The notes under the pieces: generated by a model | Databases searched by the model: none | Told to the model about the DNA's origin: nothing | Seen by the model: only the letters and a program-made list of their open reading frames with translations | Part shown: positions 1 to 5,422 of the stretch, piece after piece | Numbering within the stretch: the stretch's first letter is position 1 | Layout of the letters: every line of letters starts with the position of its first letter | Program-made: the position numbers and the translations under genes | NCBI GenBank assembly: GCA_002299135.1 | Contig: DBNM01000018.1 | Coordinates: forward strand, 1,007-6,727 | Origin: Candidatus Neomicrothrix sp. UBA672 | Lineage (GTDB): Bacteria > Actinomycetota > Acidimicrobiia > Acidimicrobiales > MedAcidi-G1 | Length of the DNA: 5,721 nucleotides | Direction: 5' to 3'

Positions 1-237
1 TCATGTGACCGACTTAGACGTGATCATCGAGATGATACTGGAGTGGGCGAAATATTACGCTTAACCCCATTGTTGGTGGAGCACAGACCCCCTTTTGGAT
101 TTGAAGCAAATCTGTGGGATGAAATTGGGGAAAGGGCGATTGATCTAGTTGAGGTATTGTCTGAGGGTTCAGGAGATGAAGAAGAAATAAAATCCCAAGC
201 AAGTCGACTTTCTGAAACTTTGAGGAGTTTGATCTAA
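1..237 (+). CDS. 3' end of an unrecognised short acidic protein (5' partial, or GTG start at 43)
   Basis: The frame is open from the window edge to a TAA at 235-237, giving about 78 visible codons. If the gene starts inside the window, the only good candidate is GTG at 43, which would make a 64-residue protein; no convincing ribosome site precedes it, so a start further upstream is equally possible. The C-terminal half is predicted helical and strongly acidic (an EEE stretch and several Glu/Asp-Leu pairs), with a Pro-rich HRPPFGF segment before it. No signal peptide, membrane segment or Cys/His cluster is visible. I do not recognise the family. It converges with the desaturase gene, with 66 bases between the stop codons. 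That it is a real gene is moderately supported by the open frame to the edge; its function is unknown. Confidence 0.45.
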   Translation, partial: SCDRLRRDHRDDTGVGEILRLTPLLVEHRPPFGFEANLWDEIGERAIDLVEVLSEGSGDEEEIKSQASRLSETLRSLI

Positions 238-303
238 AAAGAGAGAGTCATTACTGTTGAATAGCGTTGCATAGTGGATTTGAAAGTGAAAGATACCTGA
301 TAA

Positions 304-1284
304 CTAGTTTTTCGTAACTAGAGCTTTCCAGAGAGAACGGTAACTAGGCCAAATACGGTCAGAAGATATGTACCCATCTTCTATAAGTGCTTCATTTAGA
401 AGGGGCAGGTTTCTATAGGGAACCAACATGTCAACATGATGAGCCAAATGGTAACCGACGTTAAAAGGAACAATAAAAAAATTGGCCAAGCGGTTTTGGT
501 GAACGTAATGAGTTGTCTTACGCCTATCTGATGATTGAGTCATTCCGCCATGTTCACTGATTGCTCGAACTCTATTCAGAAGTTGATATACACACGCCCA
601 TGGGAGTATCCAAAGGCAAAGGTACATCGTTAAATTGCTGAAAAACCAAAATAAGGCAGCGATCGTTAGTTGACCAGAAAGAAAAGAAATAGTTAAACGT
701 AAATGCCTGAATTCATTAAGCCTTTCAAATCTGGGGCGTAAGATCCTAAAAGCAGAGATACCGCTAAAATCTCTCAATAGTTTTCTACTCATAGAACTTT
801 TAGAAATCGGGTAAAAGCTATAAAGAATAAAATCTGGTTCTTCTGGGCCGAATTCATTTCTGTGGTGTCTGATATGACCTATTCGGTAACCATGGCTTCC
901 TGAACCAAAAGCGAGCCAACCTATGAAACGAATGCCGACCAAGTCATTAATTTTCCGATTAGAAAAAAGCAAACGATGAGCTGCTTCATGATGAATTATA
1001 AAAAGTCGATTCTGCGCTATACCCATTCCTAGAATCGAAAAAATCCAAACTAAGGGATGGTTGTAGAGCATTGCTGCCCAAACGATTAAGGGTGGGAGCG
1101 ACAAAGACAGTATTACTGAGAAGGAGTTTCTAAAGTTTGGAATTTTTCTTAAAACATCCCGGAATGCATCTTTTGGTTTTCCATTAGAGTGCAGGCGATT
1201 ACTGCCGGTGAATTCTCTGGCAGGTGTTACCATCCCACCCGTCATAGAGGCGAGCATTTCAGCATGCGACGGATTTTCTTTCAT
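304..1284 (-). CDS. membrane fatty-acid desaturase-family protein (di-iron, three His boxes)
   Basis: This 326-residue protein carries the histidine boxes of integral-membrane di-iron desaturases/hydroxylases: HxxxH at residues 99-103 (HEAAH), HxxHH at 137-141 (HIRHH) and HxxHH at 279-283 (HLAHH). A further conserved-looking SEHGG at 244-248 follows an Asn-Arg-x-Arg run, as is common in bacterial acyl-lipid desaturases. Hydrophobic segments lie at about 53-73, 77-95, 195-215 and 217-235, so the boxes would face the cytoplasm. The family inserts double bonds into, or hydroxylates, acyl chains or related lipids using O2 and an external electron donor. No ferredoxin, cytochrome b5 or reductase gene adjoins it, so substrate and donor cannot be read from context; carotenoid or sphingoid-type substrates remain possible. 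The ATG at 1284 is preceded by an in-frame TAG at 1297-1299 and by a TAGCAT hexamer 5 bases upstream, which favours a leaderless start. About 45 residues precede the first span. Family assignment is firm, substrate is not. Confidence 0.9.
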   Translation of the reverse strand: MKENPSHAEMLASMTGGMVTPAREFTGSNRLHSNGKPKDAFRDVLRKIPNFRNSFSVILSLSLPPLIVWAAMLYNHPLVWIFSILGMGIAQNRLFIIHHEAAHRLLFSNRKINDLVGIRFIGWLAFGSGSHGYRIGHIRHHRNEFGPEEPDFILYSFYPISKSSMSRKLLRDFSGISAFRILRPRFERLNEFRHLRLTISFLSGQLTIAALFWFFSNLTMYLCLWILPWACVYQLLNRVRAISEHGGMTQSSDRRKTTHYVHQNRLANFFIVPFNVGYHLAHHVDMLVPYRNLPLLNEALIEDGYISSDRIWPSYRSLWKALVTKN

Positions 1285-1289
1285 AAGAA

Positions 1290-1295
1290 ATGCTA
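1290..1295 (-). promoter_or_regulatory. candidate -10 hexamer (TAGCAT) for a leaderless desaturase mRNA
   Basis: TAGCAT fits the actinobacterial TAnnnT -10 pattern and ends 5 bases before the ATG at 1284, which would put transcription start at or next to the A of the start codon. No Shine-Dalgarno at usable spacing is present. No clear -35 is visible. Prediction from position and consensus only. Confidence 0.4.
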
Positions 1296-1320
1296 CCTAT
1301 TAATGGTTAGTACATTCCAC

Positions 1321-1330
1321 CAACTAGTTG
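1321..1330. promoter_or_regulatory. perfect 10-base palindrome in the desaturase/hydrolase divergent promoter region
   Basis: CAACTAGTTG is perfectly self-complementary. Its right arm, GTTGA (1327-1331), also forms a second inverted repeat with TCAAC (1336-1340) across 4 bases. The palindrome ends 11 bases upstream of the predicted hydrolase -10 hexamer at 1342, where a repressor or activator dimer could act, and it sits between two divergent genes. It may also be chance; no known operator is recognised. Confidence 0.25.
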
Positions 1331-1341
1331 AAACATCAACG

Positions 1342-1347
1342 TACGAT
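1342..1347 (+). promoter_or_regulatory. candidate -10 hexamer (TACGAT) for a leaderless hydrolase mRNA
   Basis: TACGAT matches TAnnnT and is followed by exactly 6 bases (CAATAA) and then the ATG at 1354. The last three of those bases are an in-frame TAA stop, so translation cannot begin further upstream. There is no Shine-Dalgarno. This is the arrangement expected when transcription begins at the A of the ATG. The -35 region is not recognisable. Confidence 0.5.
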
Positions 1348-1353
1348 CAATAA

Positions 1354-1917
1354 ATGGCTTCTCCAGCAGGACTTTTGTTGACCCATGGAGCAGGAAGTGA
1401 TCGAACTCATTCAAGCCTGTTAACTATTGAAAAAGAGATGGCTCCACTGCCTGTCAAGAGAATCAACTTTCCATATAGAAAAGCTGGCCGATCCTTTCCT
1501 GATCGAGCCCCCAAGTTAATTAATTCAATCGTCAAAGCATCTGAATCAATGAGTAAAAAATATGGCATAAAACCAGCTGATCTTCTACTTGGAGGAAGAA
1601 GTATGGGCGGTCGTATGTGCTCAATAGCTGTTGCAGAAGGACTTCCAGCCAGTGGATTGATTATGATCAGCTATCCACTGCATCCACCTAAAAAGCCAGA
1701 AAATCTTCGAATAGAGCATTTCGACAAACTAGATATTCCATGTTTATTTATCTCCGGCGATAAGGACCCTTTCGGATCAAAAGCAGAGTTTAAAAAACAT
1801 TTGAAAAAAATCAGAGGCCCAGTAACAACTAAATGGTTCGAAGGGGCTCGTCACGATCTAGCGAATTTAGATGAAGCTGTTAGTGACGAAATAAAAGCAT
1901 GGGTGGCTTCTTTATAG
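1354..1917 (+). CDS. small alpha/beta hydrolase, TEX30/KANL3-like family
   Basis: This 187-residue protein is a minimal alpha/beta-hydrolase fold without a lid domain. After the first strand comes HGAGSD (11-16), the usual oxyanion-loop signature of the TEX30/KANL3-like hydrolase group. The nucleophile elbow is GGRSMGGR with Ser83; the acid is probably Asp138 in GDKDPFG (135-141); the base is His167 in GARHDL (164-169). The full catalytic triad is therefore present in the right order and spacing, and the length is normal for this family. No signal peptide is seen, so it should be cytoplasmic. Bacterial members are generally uncharacterised putative esterases or peptidases, and the substrate cannot be inferred. 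It is divergent from the desaturase (69 bases between starts) and convergent with the MFS gene (7 bases between stops), so it is probably monocistronic. The ATG directly follows an in-frame TAA at 1351-1353, which fixes the start. Confidence 0.88.
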   Translation: MASPAGLLLTHGAGSDRTHSSLLTIEKEMAPLPVKRINFPYRKAGRSFPDRAPKLINSIVKASESMSKKYGIKPADLLLGGRSMGGRMCSIAVAEGLPASGLIMISYPLHPPKKPENLRIEHFDKLDIPCLFISGDKDPFGSKAEFKKHLKKIRGPVTTKWFEGARHDLANLDEAVSDEIKAWVASL

Positions 1918-1924
1918 GCGTTAA

Positions 1925-3472
1925 CTAACTCTCAGAAATTTTTGGGCTTACATCTCCAGGATTTAGGTCTTCAAGTTCGACTCTTGCAGTTTCAGGAAAT
2001 TTACTTATTACCAGCAATGCTGCTAAAAGGGGACCAGCAGCAACAAGTGCGAAAGCATGACCATAGTTGTCAAAAAAATCAGTCATGTAACCCACTAACA
2101 AAAGTCCAGAAGCACTTCCCAACACGCCAAATGCGACAATGACACCATTTGATCTGGCTCTCTGCTTTGTTGAAAACAGCTCAGGGCCATACACGCCTAA
2201 TGCAACTGTAAGTGATCCAAGTACTGCTCCGAACAAATGACTAGCCCACATCAATAATCCCGAAGAATAATAACTAAGAACAATAAATAACGTTCCGCCT
2301 AAAAGCCCTGACGTTGCAATTTTTTTTCTACCGTGGGTATCAGCGAAACGCCCAGCTAAAAAAATCGCTATTCCCGCAGGAGTCGAAGTTAGAAGCCAGT
2401 AGGCGGTTATTCCAGAAGCAGAATACCCCCTGTGCTCTCGAAGGAAATCATTTTGGAACTGCGAAGCAGGAGCGGCAAACACTAAAAGCAAAAAACCAAC
2501 ACCAGCCAAAAGTAAGAGGCGCCTATTTATAAAAGGCTCTTTTTCTTTTCTGCTTTGCATATTAGAAGTTTTAGATTGAACAATTATTGAGTTGGCCTTA
2601 TAGCGAAGCGACTCCGGCAAATTCTTGCTGATTCTCATTAGAGCTGGCAGAAACAGGAGTGGCACCAGATAAACGACCCTCCAACCTTTTTGGCTTAGGT
2701 CAGCGATTGGTAGTACCCAAACAGAGATCCCTGCCCCCAAAGCAGCAGACAACGACAACATACTTACCCCATAAGCTCTGGAACCTTTCGGCAACTCTTC
2801 AGCTGCAATAACACCAATCAAAATTCCCATTCCCGTAGTCAAACCACGCGCAATCAACTGAGTGCCACCCAGAAACCAGAAGTTAGGAGAGAGTGATCCT
2901 AGAGCTGTAGCTAAGACTGCAAGAATCAGTGTTAGCAGGAGAATGTTTCTGCGGCCCTTCTTATCAGCAATTACAAGAACTCCGAGAGAGATTAAAACTC
3001 CGACACGAATCACAGCAAGCGTAATTCCTTGCGCCGATGAGCTGTGGCCAAATTCATCGGCAGCAAAAGTAATCGTTTGAGATATTACAGAACCCAAATA
3101 TCCGTCGATCACCTGAATGCAGGCAAGTATCCCTAGAATCCTCGCAGAGCGCTCATCCAAACGGTCAGGAGGAGACCACCAAGGTTTTGATCTTTTAGGT
3201 AAGGCTTTACCAATTAAAAACGAAAAGAATATTCCCCAAAATGGAATTGAAAGCCGCCAGGAAAAACTTTCTACAACTCGATTCACATTTTCCGATTCAT
3301 TTCTGACACTGATATGTCTTTCATATTTAGAAAAAGGACCATGAAGTAATTCGTACCTGTCGTCACCAACAAATTTTTCAGCTACTAAGTCATCACGCGG
3401 CTCACGTAACGCAGCCAAATCCTTATCATCAAGTGTTTTAGTTATTTTCAGGTATTTGTCTCGCTTAAACAA
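1925..3472 (-). CDS. MFS transporter with a ~110-residue N-terminal extension
   Basis: This 515-residue protein has a Major Facilitator Superfamily core from about residue 110 to 492. The loop 2-3 motif A is ADKKGRR (169-175) and its repeat in loop 8-9 is ADTHGRKK (377-384). LPESLRY (285-291) after TM6 and PELFSTKQRAR (430-440) before TM11 resemble the sugar-porter-like branch. The hydrophilic loop between the two halves is about residues 290-317. The substrate cannot be told from sequence. The first 110 residues are not MFS: a charged segment (1-70), then a hydrophobic stretch at about 73-91, then a basic, Trp-containing linker (92-110). The core therefore has a likely thirteenth membrane segment, or a membrane-attached extra domain. 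The start is TTG at 3472 with AGGG 5 bases upstream; no better start lies near the first membrane segment, because the next in-frame Met is deep in the core. It is divergent from murA and convergent with the hydrolase. Transporter call firm, substrate unknown. Confidence 0.88.
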   Translation of the reverse strand: MFKRDKYLKITKTLDDKDLAALREPRDDLVAEKFVGDDRYELLHGPFSKYERHISVRNESENVNRVVESFSWRLSIPFWGIFFSFLIGKALPKRSKPWWSPPDRLDERSARILGILACIQVIDGYLGSVISQTITFAADEFGHSSSAQGITLAVIRVGVLISLGVLVIADKKGRRNILLLTLILAVLATALGSLSPNFWFLGGTQLIARGLTTGMGILIGVIAAEELPKGSRAYGVSMLSLSAALGAGISVWVLPIADLSQKGWRVVYLVPLLFLPALMRISKNLPESLRYKANSIIVQSKTSNMQSRKEKEPFINRRLLLLAGVGFLLLVFAAPASQFQNDFLREHRGYSASGITAYWLLTSTPAGIAIFLAGRFADTHGRKKIATSGLLGGTLFIVLSYYSSGLLMWASHLFGAVLGSLTVALGVYGPELFSTKQRARSNGVIVAFGVLGSASGLLLVGYMTDFFDNYGHAFALVAAGPLLAALLVISKFPETARVELEDLNPGDVSPKISES

Positions 3473-3477
3473 GATTT

Positions 3478-3481
3478 CCCT
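3478..3481 (-). promoter_or_regulatory. ribosome-binding site (AGGG) for the MFS TTG start
   Basis: On the minus strand AGGG lies 5 bases upstream of TTG at 3472, within a purine-rich stretch that also holds GAGGAAA further upstream. It supports the unusual TTG start and shows that this gene, unlike its neighbours, is made from a leadered mRNA. Confidence 0.5.
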
Positions 3482-3538
3482 AGTTTCCTCGTATCAAATT
3501 AAATGTTTTGCTTGAATAATTGCATGTGAACGCAAACT

Positions 3539-3548
3539 CTGTCGACAG
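3539..3548. promoter_or_regulatory. perfect 10-base palindrome in the murA/MFS divergent promoter region
   Basis: CTGTCGACAG is perfectly self-complementary. It lies 5 bases upstream of the candidate murA -10 hexamer (3554-3559), inside the -35 to -10 interval. A dimeric regulator bound here would be expected to block RNA polymerase. It does not match the actinobacterial LexA box (GAAC-N4-GTTC). Chance occurrence cannot be excluded. Confidence 0.25.
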
Positions 3549-3553
3549 CGAAG

Positions 3554-3559
3554 CATACT
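3554..3559 (+). promoter_or_regulatory. candidate -10 hexamer (CATACT) for a leaderless murA mRNA
   Basis: CATACT is one base from the TATACT form of the -10 element and is followed by 6 bases (TAAATC) before GTG at 3566. An in-frame TAA occupies 3560-3562, so the GTG is the first possible start. No Shine-Dalgarno is present. The hexamer lacks the T of the TAnnnT consensus at its first position, so support is weaker than at 1342. Confidence 0.35.
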
Positions 3560-3565
3560 TAAATC

Positions 3566-4885
3566 GTGGCAAGTAATTCTTTTTCCTCTGAATTTGGAAC
3601 AACTTCTTCACATAACGAAGAAGGTTCAGTTATTCGCGTTCAGCAGTCGACAGGTTTATCAGGGACAGTAAGAGTCTCAGGAGCGAAAAATTCAGTATTG
3701 AAAATAATGGCAGCTTCGTTGCTAGCACCTGGACAATATGTGCTTAACAACGTCCCACGCATAGCAGATGTTAAATGGATGGCCAATTTGTTGGAAACAA
3801 TGGGTGCCTCAATTGCACACCAAAAAGATGTTATGCAAATAGAAATCCCCGAAGAAATGACCCCGATAGCACCATACGAATTAGTAGAGAGAATGAGAGC
3901 TTCCATAGTGGTTCTAGGACCTCTATTGGCAAGATTTGGCAAAGCAAAAGTATCTGTACCAGGCGGTGATGATTTTGGACATAGACCTATAGATATGCAT
4001 CTAAAAGGTTTAGAAGAGTTAGGAGTCTCCTTTACCAACAGTCACGGATACATAGAAGGCGAGGTGGAAAAACTAGTCGGAGGCAAAGTATTGCTTAATT
4101 TCCCAAGTGTTGGCGCTACTGAAAATCTACTTATGGCAGCAGTATTAGCTGAAGGGGGAACAGTTATAGAAAATGCCGCACGTGAACCTGAAATAGTAGA
4201 TCTAGTTTATTTCCTCAATTCTATGGGAGCTCAAATAACAGGCGAGGGGACCTCAACTATTCAAATCGAGGGAGTGGATCATTTGTCACCCGTCGAACAT
4301 ACCGTGATACCAGACCGGATTGAGGCTGCAACCTATATTGCCGCTTTAGGGATGGCAGGAGGCCAGATAGTTATAGAAGAAGCACGATTAGAACATATGG
4401 AGATGCTCGCTGAAAAATTGCATGAGATGGGAATAGAGATTGGTCAAGTTGACGGAGGAATTAGTGTGTGCGTTTCCAAGAGGCTTAGATCAGTGGATCT
4501 AGCTACATTGCCTTATCCCGGAGTTGCCACTGACTATAAGCCTTTCATTGTTGCGCTTTTATCGATTTCAGACGGGGTAGGGATTGTGACAGAAAACATT
4601 TTTGCCGGAAGGTTCCGTTATGTCGACGAATTGATCAGAATGGGCGCAGATATCAGAGCAGAAGGTCACCATGCTGTTGTTCGTGGGGTCGAGAGACTTT
4701 CAGGGGCACCTGTTAGAGCTCCAGATATAAGAGCAGGAGCGGCGCTAGTTTTGGCGGGATTAGCAGCCGAAGGAGAAACTTTAGTTGGAGCTGCAAGTCA
4801 TATCGAACGTGGTTATCAGAATTTAGTAGGTAATTTAAATTCTTTAGGGGCAAAAATAGAATTAGTTAATCATCAGAGTATTTAG
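3566..4885 (+). CDS. murA: UDP-N-acetylglucosamine 1-carboxyvinyltransferase MurA, Asp-type active site
   Basis: MurA transfers enolpyruvate from PEP to UDP-GlcNAc, the first committed cytoplasmic step of peptidoglycan synthesis. The 439 residues cover the whole two-domain EPSP-synthase-like fold. By motif comparison with E. coli MurA, the catalytic-site equivalents are Lys41-Asn42 in SGAKNS (K22/N23), Arg140 (R120), Asp323 in ATDYKP (D305), Arg389 in DIRAGAALVLAG (R371) and Arg415 in HIERGY (R397). The catalytic-loop Cys115 is replaced by Asp135: the loop reads GGDDFGHRP where E. coli has GGCAIGARP. That Asp form is known in mycobacteria and some other bacteria, and is linked to fosfomycin insensitivity. 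A Ser-rich extension of about 19 residues precedes the usual N-terminus. It cannot be trimmed, since no in-frame ATG, GTG or TTG lies between GTG 3566 and the first core strand, and an in-frame TAA sits at 3560-3562. The 3' end overlaps the opposite small gene by 20 bases. Confidence 0.97.
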   Translation: MASNSFSSEFGTTSSHNEEGSVIRVQQSTGLSGTVRVSGAKNSVLKIMAASLLAPGQYVLNNVPRIADVKWMANLLETMGASIAHQKDVMQIEIPEEMTPIAPYELVERMRASIVVLGPLLARFGKAKVSVPGGDDFGHRPIDMHLKGLEELGVSFTNSHGYIEGEVEKLVGGKVLLNFPSVGATENLLMAAVLAEGGTVIENAAREPEIVDLVYFLNSMGAQITGEGTSTIQIEGVDHLSPVEHTVIPDRIEAATYIAALGMAGGQIVIEEARLEHMEMLAEKLHEMGIEIGQVDGGISVCVSKRLRSVDLATLPYPGVATDYKPFIVALLSISDGVGIVTENIFAGRFRYVDELIRMGADIRAEGHHAVVRGVERLSGAPVRAPDIRAGAALVLAGLAAEGETLVGAASHIERGYQNLVGNLNSLGAKIELVNHQSI

Positions 4886-5051
4886 AATCGTTTTCGGCCC
4901 CAAAATCTGATTTTTTTTCTGGATCCATTTTTTCTGCTTTACGATTAGCTGCCCACAGTAGCCATGCCATCAACCCTAACGGAGCTACAACGAGGAGAAT
5001 TTCATCCCATCCGCCTTGATGGCCGAAAAAGAGATATTCGAATTTCATCAT
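4866..5051 (-). CDS. small single-span membrane protein of unknown function
   Basis: This encodes 61 residues, or 60 if the second of two adjacent Met codons (5046-5048) is used. A short aromatic N-terminus with HQGGWDE (11-17) is followed by one hydrophobic segment at about 18-35, then a strongly charged tail (NRKAEK, then Glu/Asp/Lys-rich to the end). Positive charge just after the span suggests an N-out, C-in orientation with a cytoplasmic tail. I do not recognise a named family. Evidence for a real gene: it fills a murA-nfu gap that otherwise has no gene, it has a sharply defined membrane segment and tail, an in-frame TAA (5052-5054) directly precedes the first ATG, and a TATTCT hexamer lies exactly 6 bases before the second ATG, which makes 5048 my preferred start. 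The last 20 bases lie inside the 3' end of murA on the other strand. It is divergent from nfu. A chance open frame of this length is possible but less likely. Confidence 0.7.
   Translation of the reverse strand: MMKFEYLFFGHQGGWDEILLVVAPLGLMAWLLWAANRKAEKMDPEKKSDFGAENDSKYSDD
4887..4918 (+). terminator. possible weak intrinsic terminator of murA, inside the opposing small gene
   Basis: Immediately after the murA stop, AATC (4887-4890) can pair with GATT (4909-4912) and TTTT (4891-4894) with AAAA (4902-4905) around a GC-rich loop, followed by a run of eight T (4911-4918). The stem is imperfect, AT-rich and bulged, so its strength is doubtful. The T run is shared with coding sequence of the minus-strand gene (its Lys-Lys codons). 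Confidence 0.3.
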
Positions 5052-5054
5052 TTA

Positions 5055-5060
5055 AGAATA
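5055..5060 (-). promoter_or_regulatory. candidate -10 hexamer (TATTCT) for the small membrane protein gene
   Basis: TATTCT on the minus strand fits TAnnnT and ends exactly 6 bases before the ATG at 5048 (3 bases before the ATG at 5051). With a leaderless transcript this selects the second Met as the start. There is no Shine-Dalgarno upstream of either Met. Confidence 0.4.
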
Positions 5061-5116
5061 TTGTCAATCTTGTATAAGTAGGTGTAGTTGGCCAATACTC
5101 GTGCGAAACTATACAT

Positions 5117-5416
5117 ATGACAAATGTTTCAGTAGAAGAATCGGATAGAGACCTAGAAACGCTCGTTAAAGAGGTAATAGAAGTCATCAGACCTGCGCTT
5201 CAAGCAGACGAAGGTGATGTCGTATTGCATGAGGTGAACCAAAAAACTGGAGAAGTTACTGTTGAACTAATTGGTGCATGTGTGAGTTGTGATGCATCAG
5301 ATCAAACAATGAAAGCTGGAATAGAGAGAATTCTAAAAGAAAGAGTTCCGGAAATAACATCTGTTCACAATCTAGGTGAAGCTATTTCAGATGAAGGAAC
5401 TGCAGTAACTCTTTAG
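5117..5416 (+). CDS. stand-alone Nfu (NifU C-terminal) domain iron-sulfur cluster scaffold/carrier
   Basis: This 99-residue protein is essentially one NifU C-terminal (Nfu) domain. Residues 12-50 carry the helix and strands typical of the fold (VIRPALQADEGDV, then a GEVTVEL strand). The cluster-ligand motif is GACVSC at 53-58, with Cys55 and Cys58 as the CxxC pair. It is followed by the usual helix (TMKAGIERILKERVPEI, 64-80) and a closing V-x-N strand. Two such subunits bridge one [4Fe-4S] cluster and hand it to target enzymes in the cytoplasm. There is no A-type or IscU-type N-terminal domain, so it is the short actinobacterial form and not NfuA. The start is ATG at 5117; no Shine-Dalgarno is visible in the 20 bases before it. 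It probably heads an operon with the rhomboid gene, 6 bases downstream. No other Fe-S assembly gene (suf/isc) is nearby. Confidence 0.93.
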   Translation: MTNVSVEESDRDLETLVKEVIEVIRPALQADEGDVVLHEVNQKTGEVTVELIGACVSCDASDQTMKAGIERILKERVPEITSVHNLGEAISDEGTAVTL

Positions 5417-5418
5417 GA
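5415..5418 (+). promoter_or_regulatory. ribosome-binding site (AGGA) overlapping the nfu stop codon
   Basis: AGGA begins inside the nfu TAG stop (5414-5416) and lies 4 bases before the rhomboid ATG at 5423. The overlap suggests that ribosomes finishing nfu help translation of the rhomboid start. Confidence 0.55.
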
Positions 5419-5422
5419 AAAA

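Noticed and set aside
14..202. 62-codon minus-strand frame at the left edge
   Set aside because: It is antisense to a plus-strand frame open to the window edge and has a Pro/Gln-rich composition typical of antisense translation. It cannot be fully excluded, since the plus-strand gene is itself unrecognised.
304..321. CTAGTT / AACTAG inverted repeat at the desaturase stop codon
   Set aside because: The 6-base AT-rich stem with a 6-base loop has no following T run on either strand and overlaps coding sequence, so it is unlikely to be a terminator.
1918..1965. Possible bidirectional terminator between the convergent hydrolase and MFS genes
   Set aside because: The 7-base gap and flanking sequence hold only GTTAAC and short A/T runs; no GC-rich stem with a T tract is present.
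3640..4038. 132-codon open frame antisense to murA
   Set aside because: It lies wholly inside murA, whose conserved motifs establish the real frame; the antisense translation shows no recognisable fold.
5062..5067. TTGACA on the minus strand upstream of the small membrane protein gene
   Set aside because: It looks like a perfect -35, but it is only 1 base from the TATTCT hexamer, and at 17-base spacing no -10 occurs before the coding region.
5070..5099. TTGTAT and AATACT, 18 bases apart, upstream of nfu
   Set aside because: The -35 match is only 3 of 6 and the resulting short leader has no Shine-Dalgarno; too weak to annotate as the nfu promoter.
5002..5187. 61-codon open frame on the minus strand spanning the nfu start and the small membrane protein gene
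   Set aside because: It overlaps two better-supported genes, has a Ser/Thr-rich composition without domain features, and would cover the divergent promoter region.
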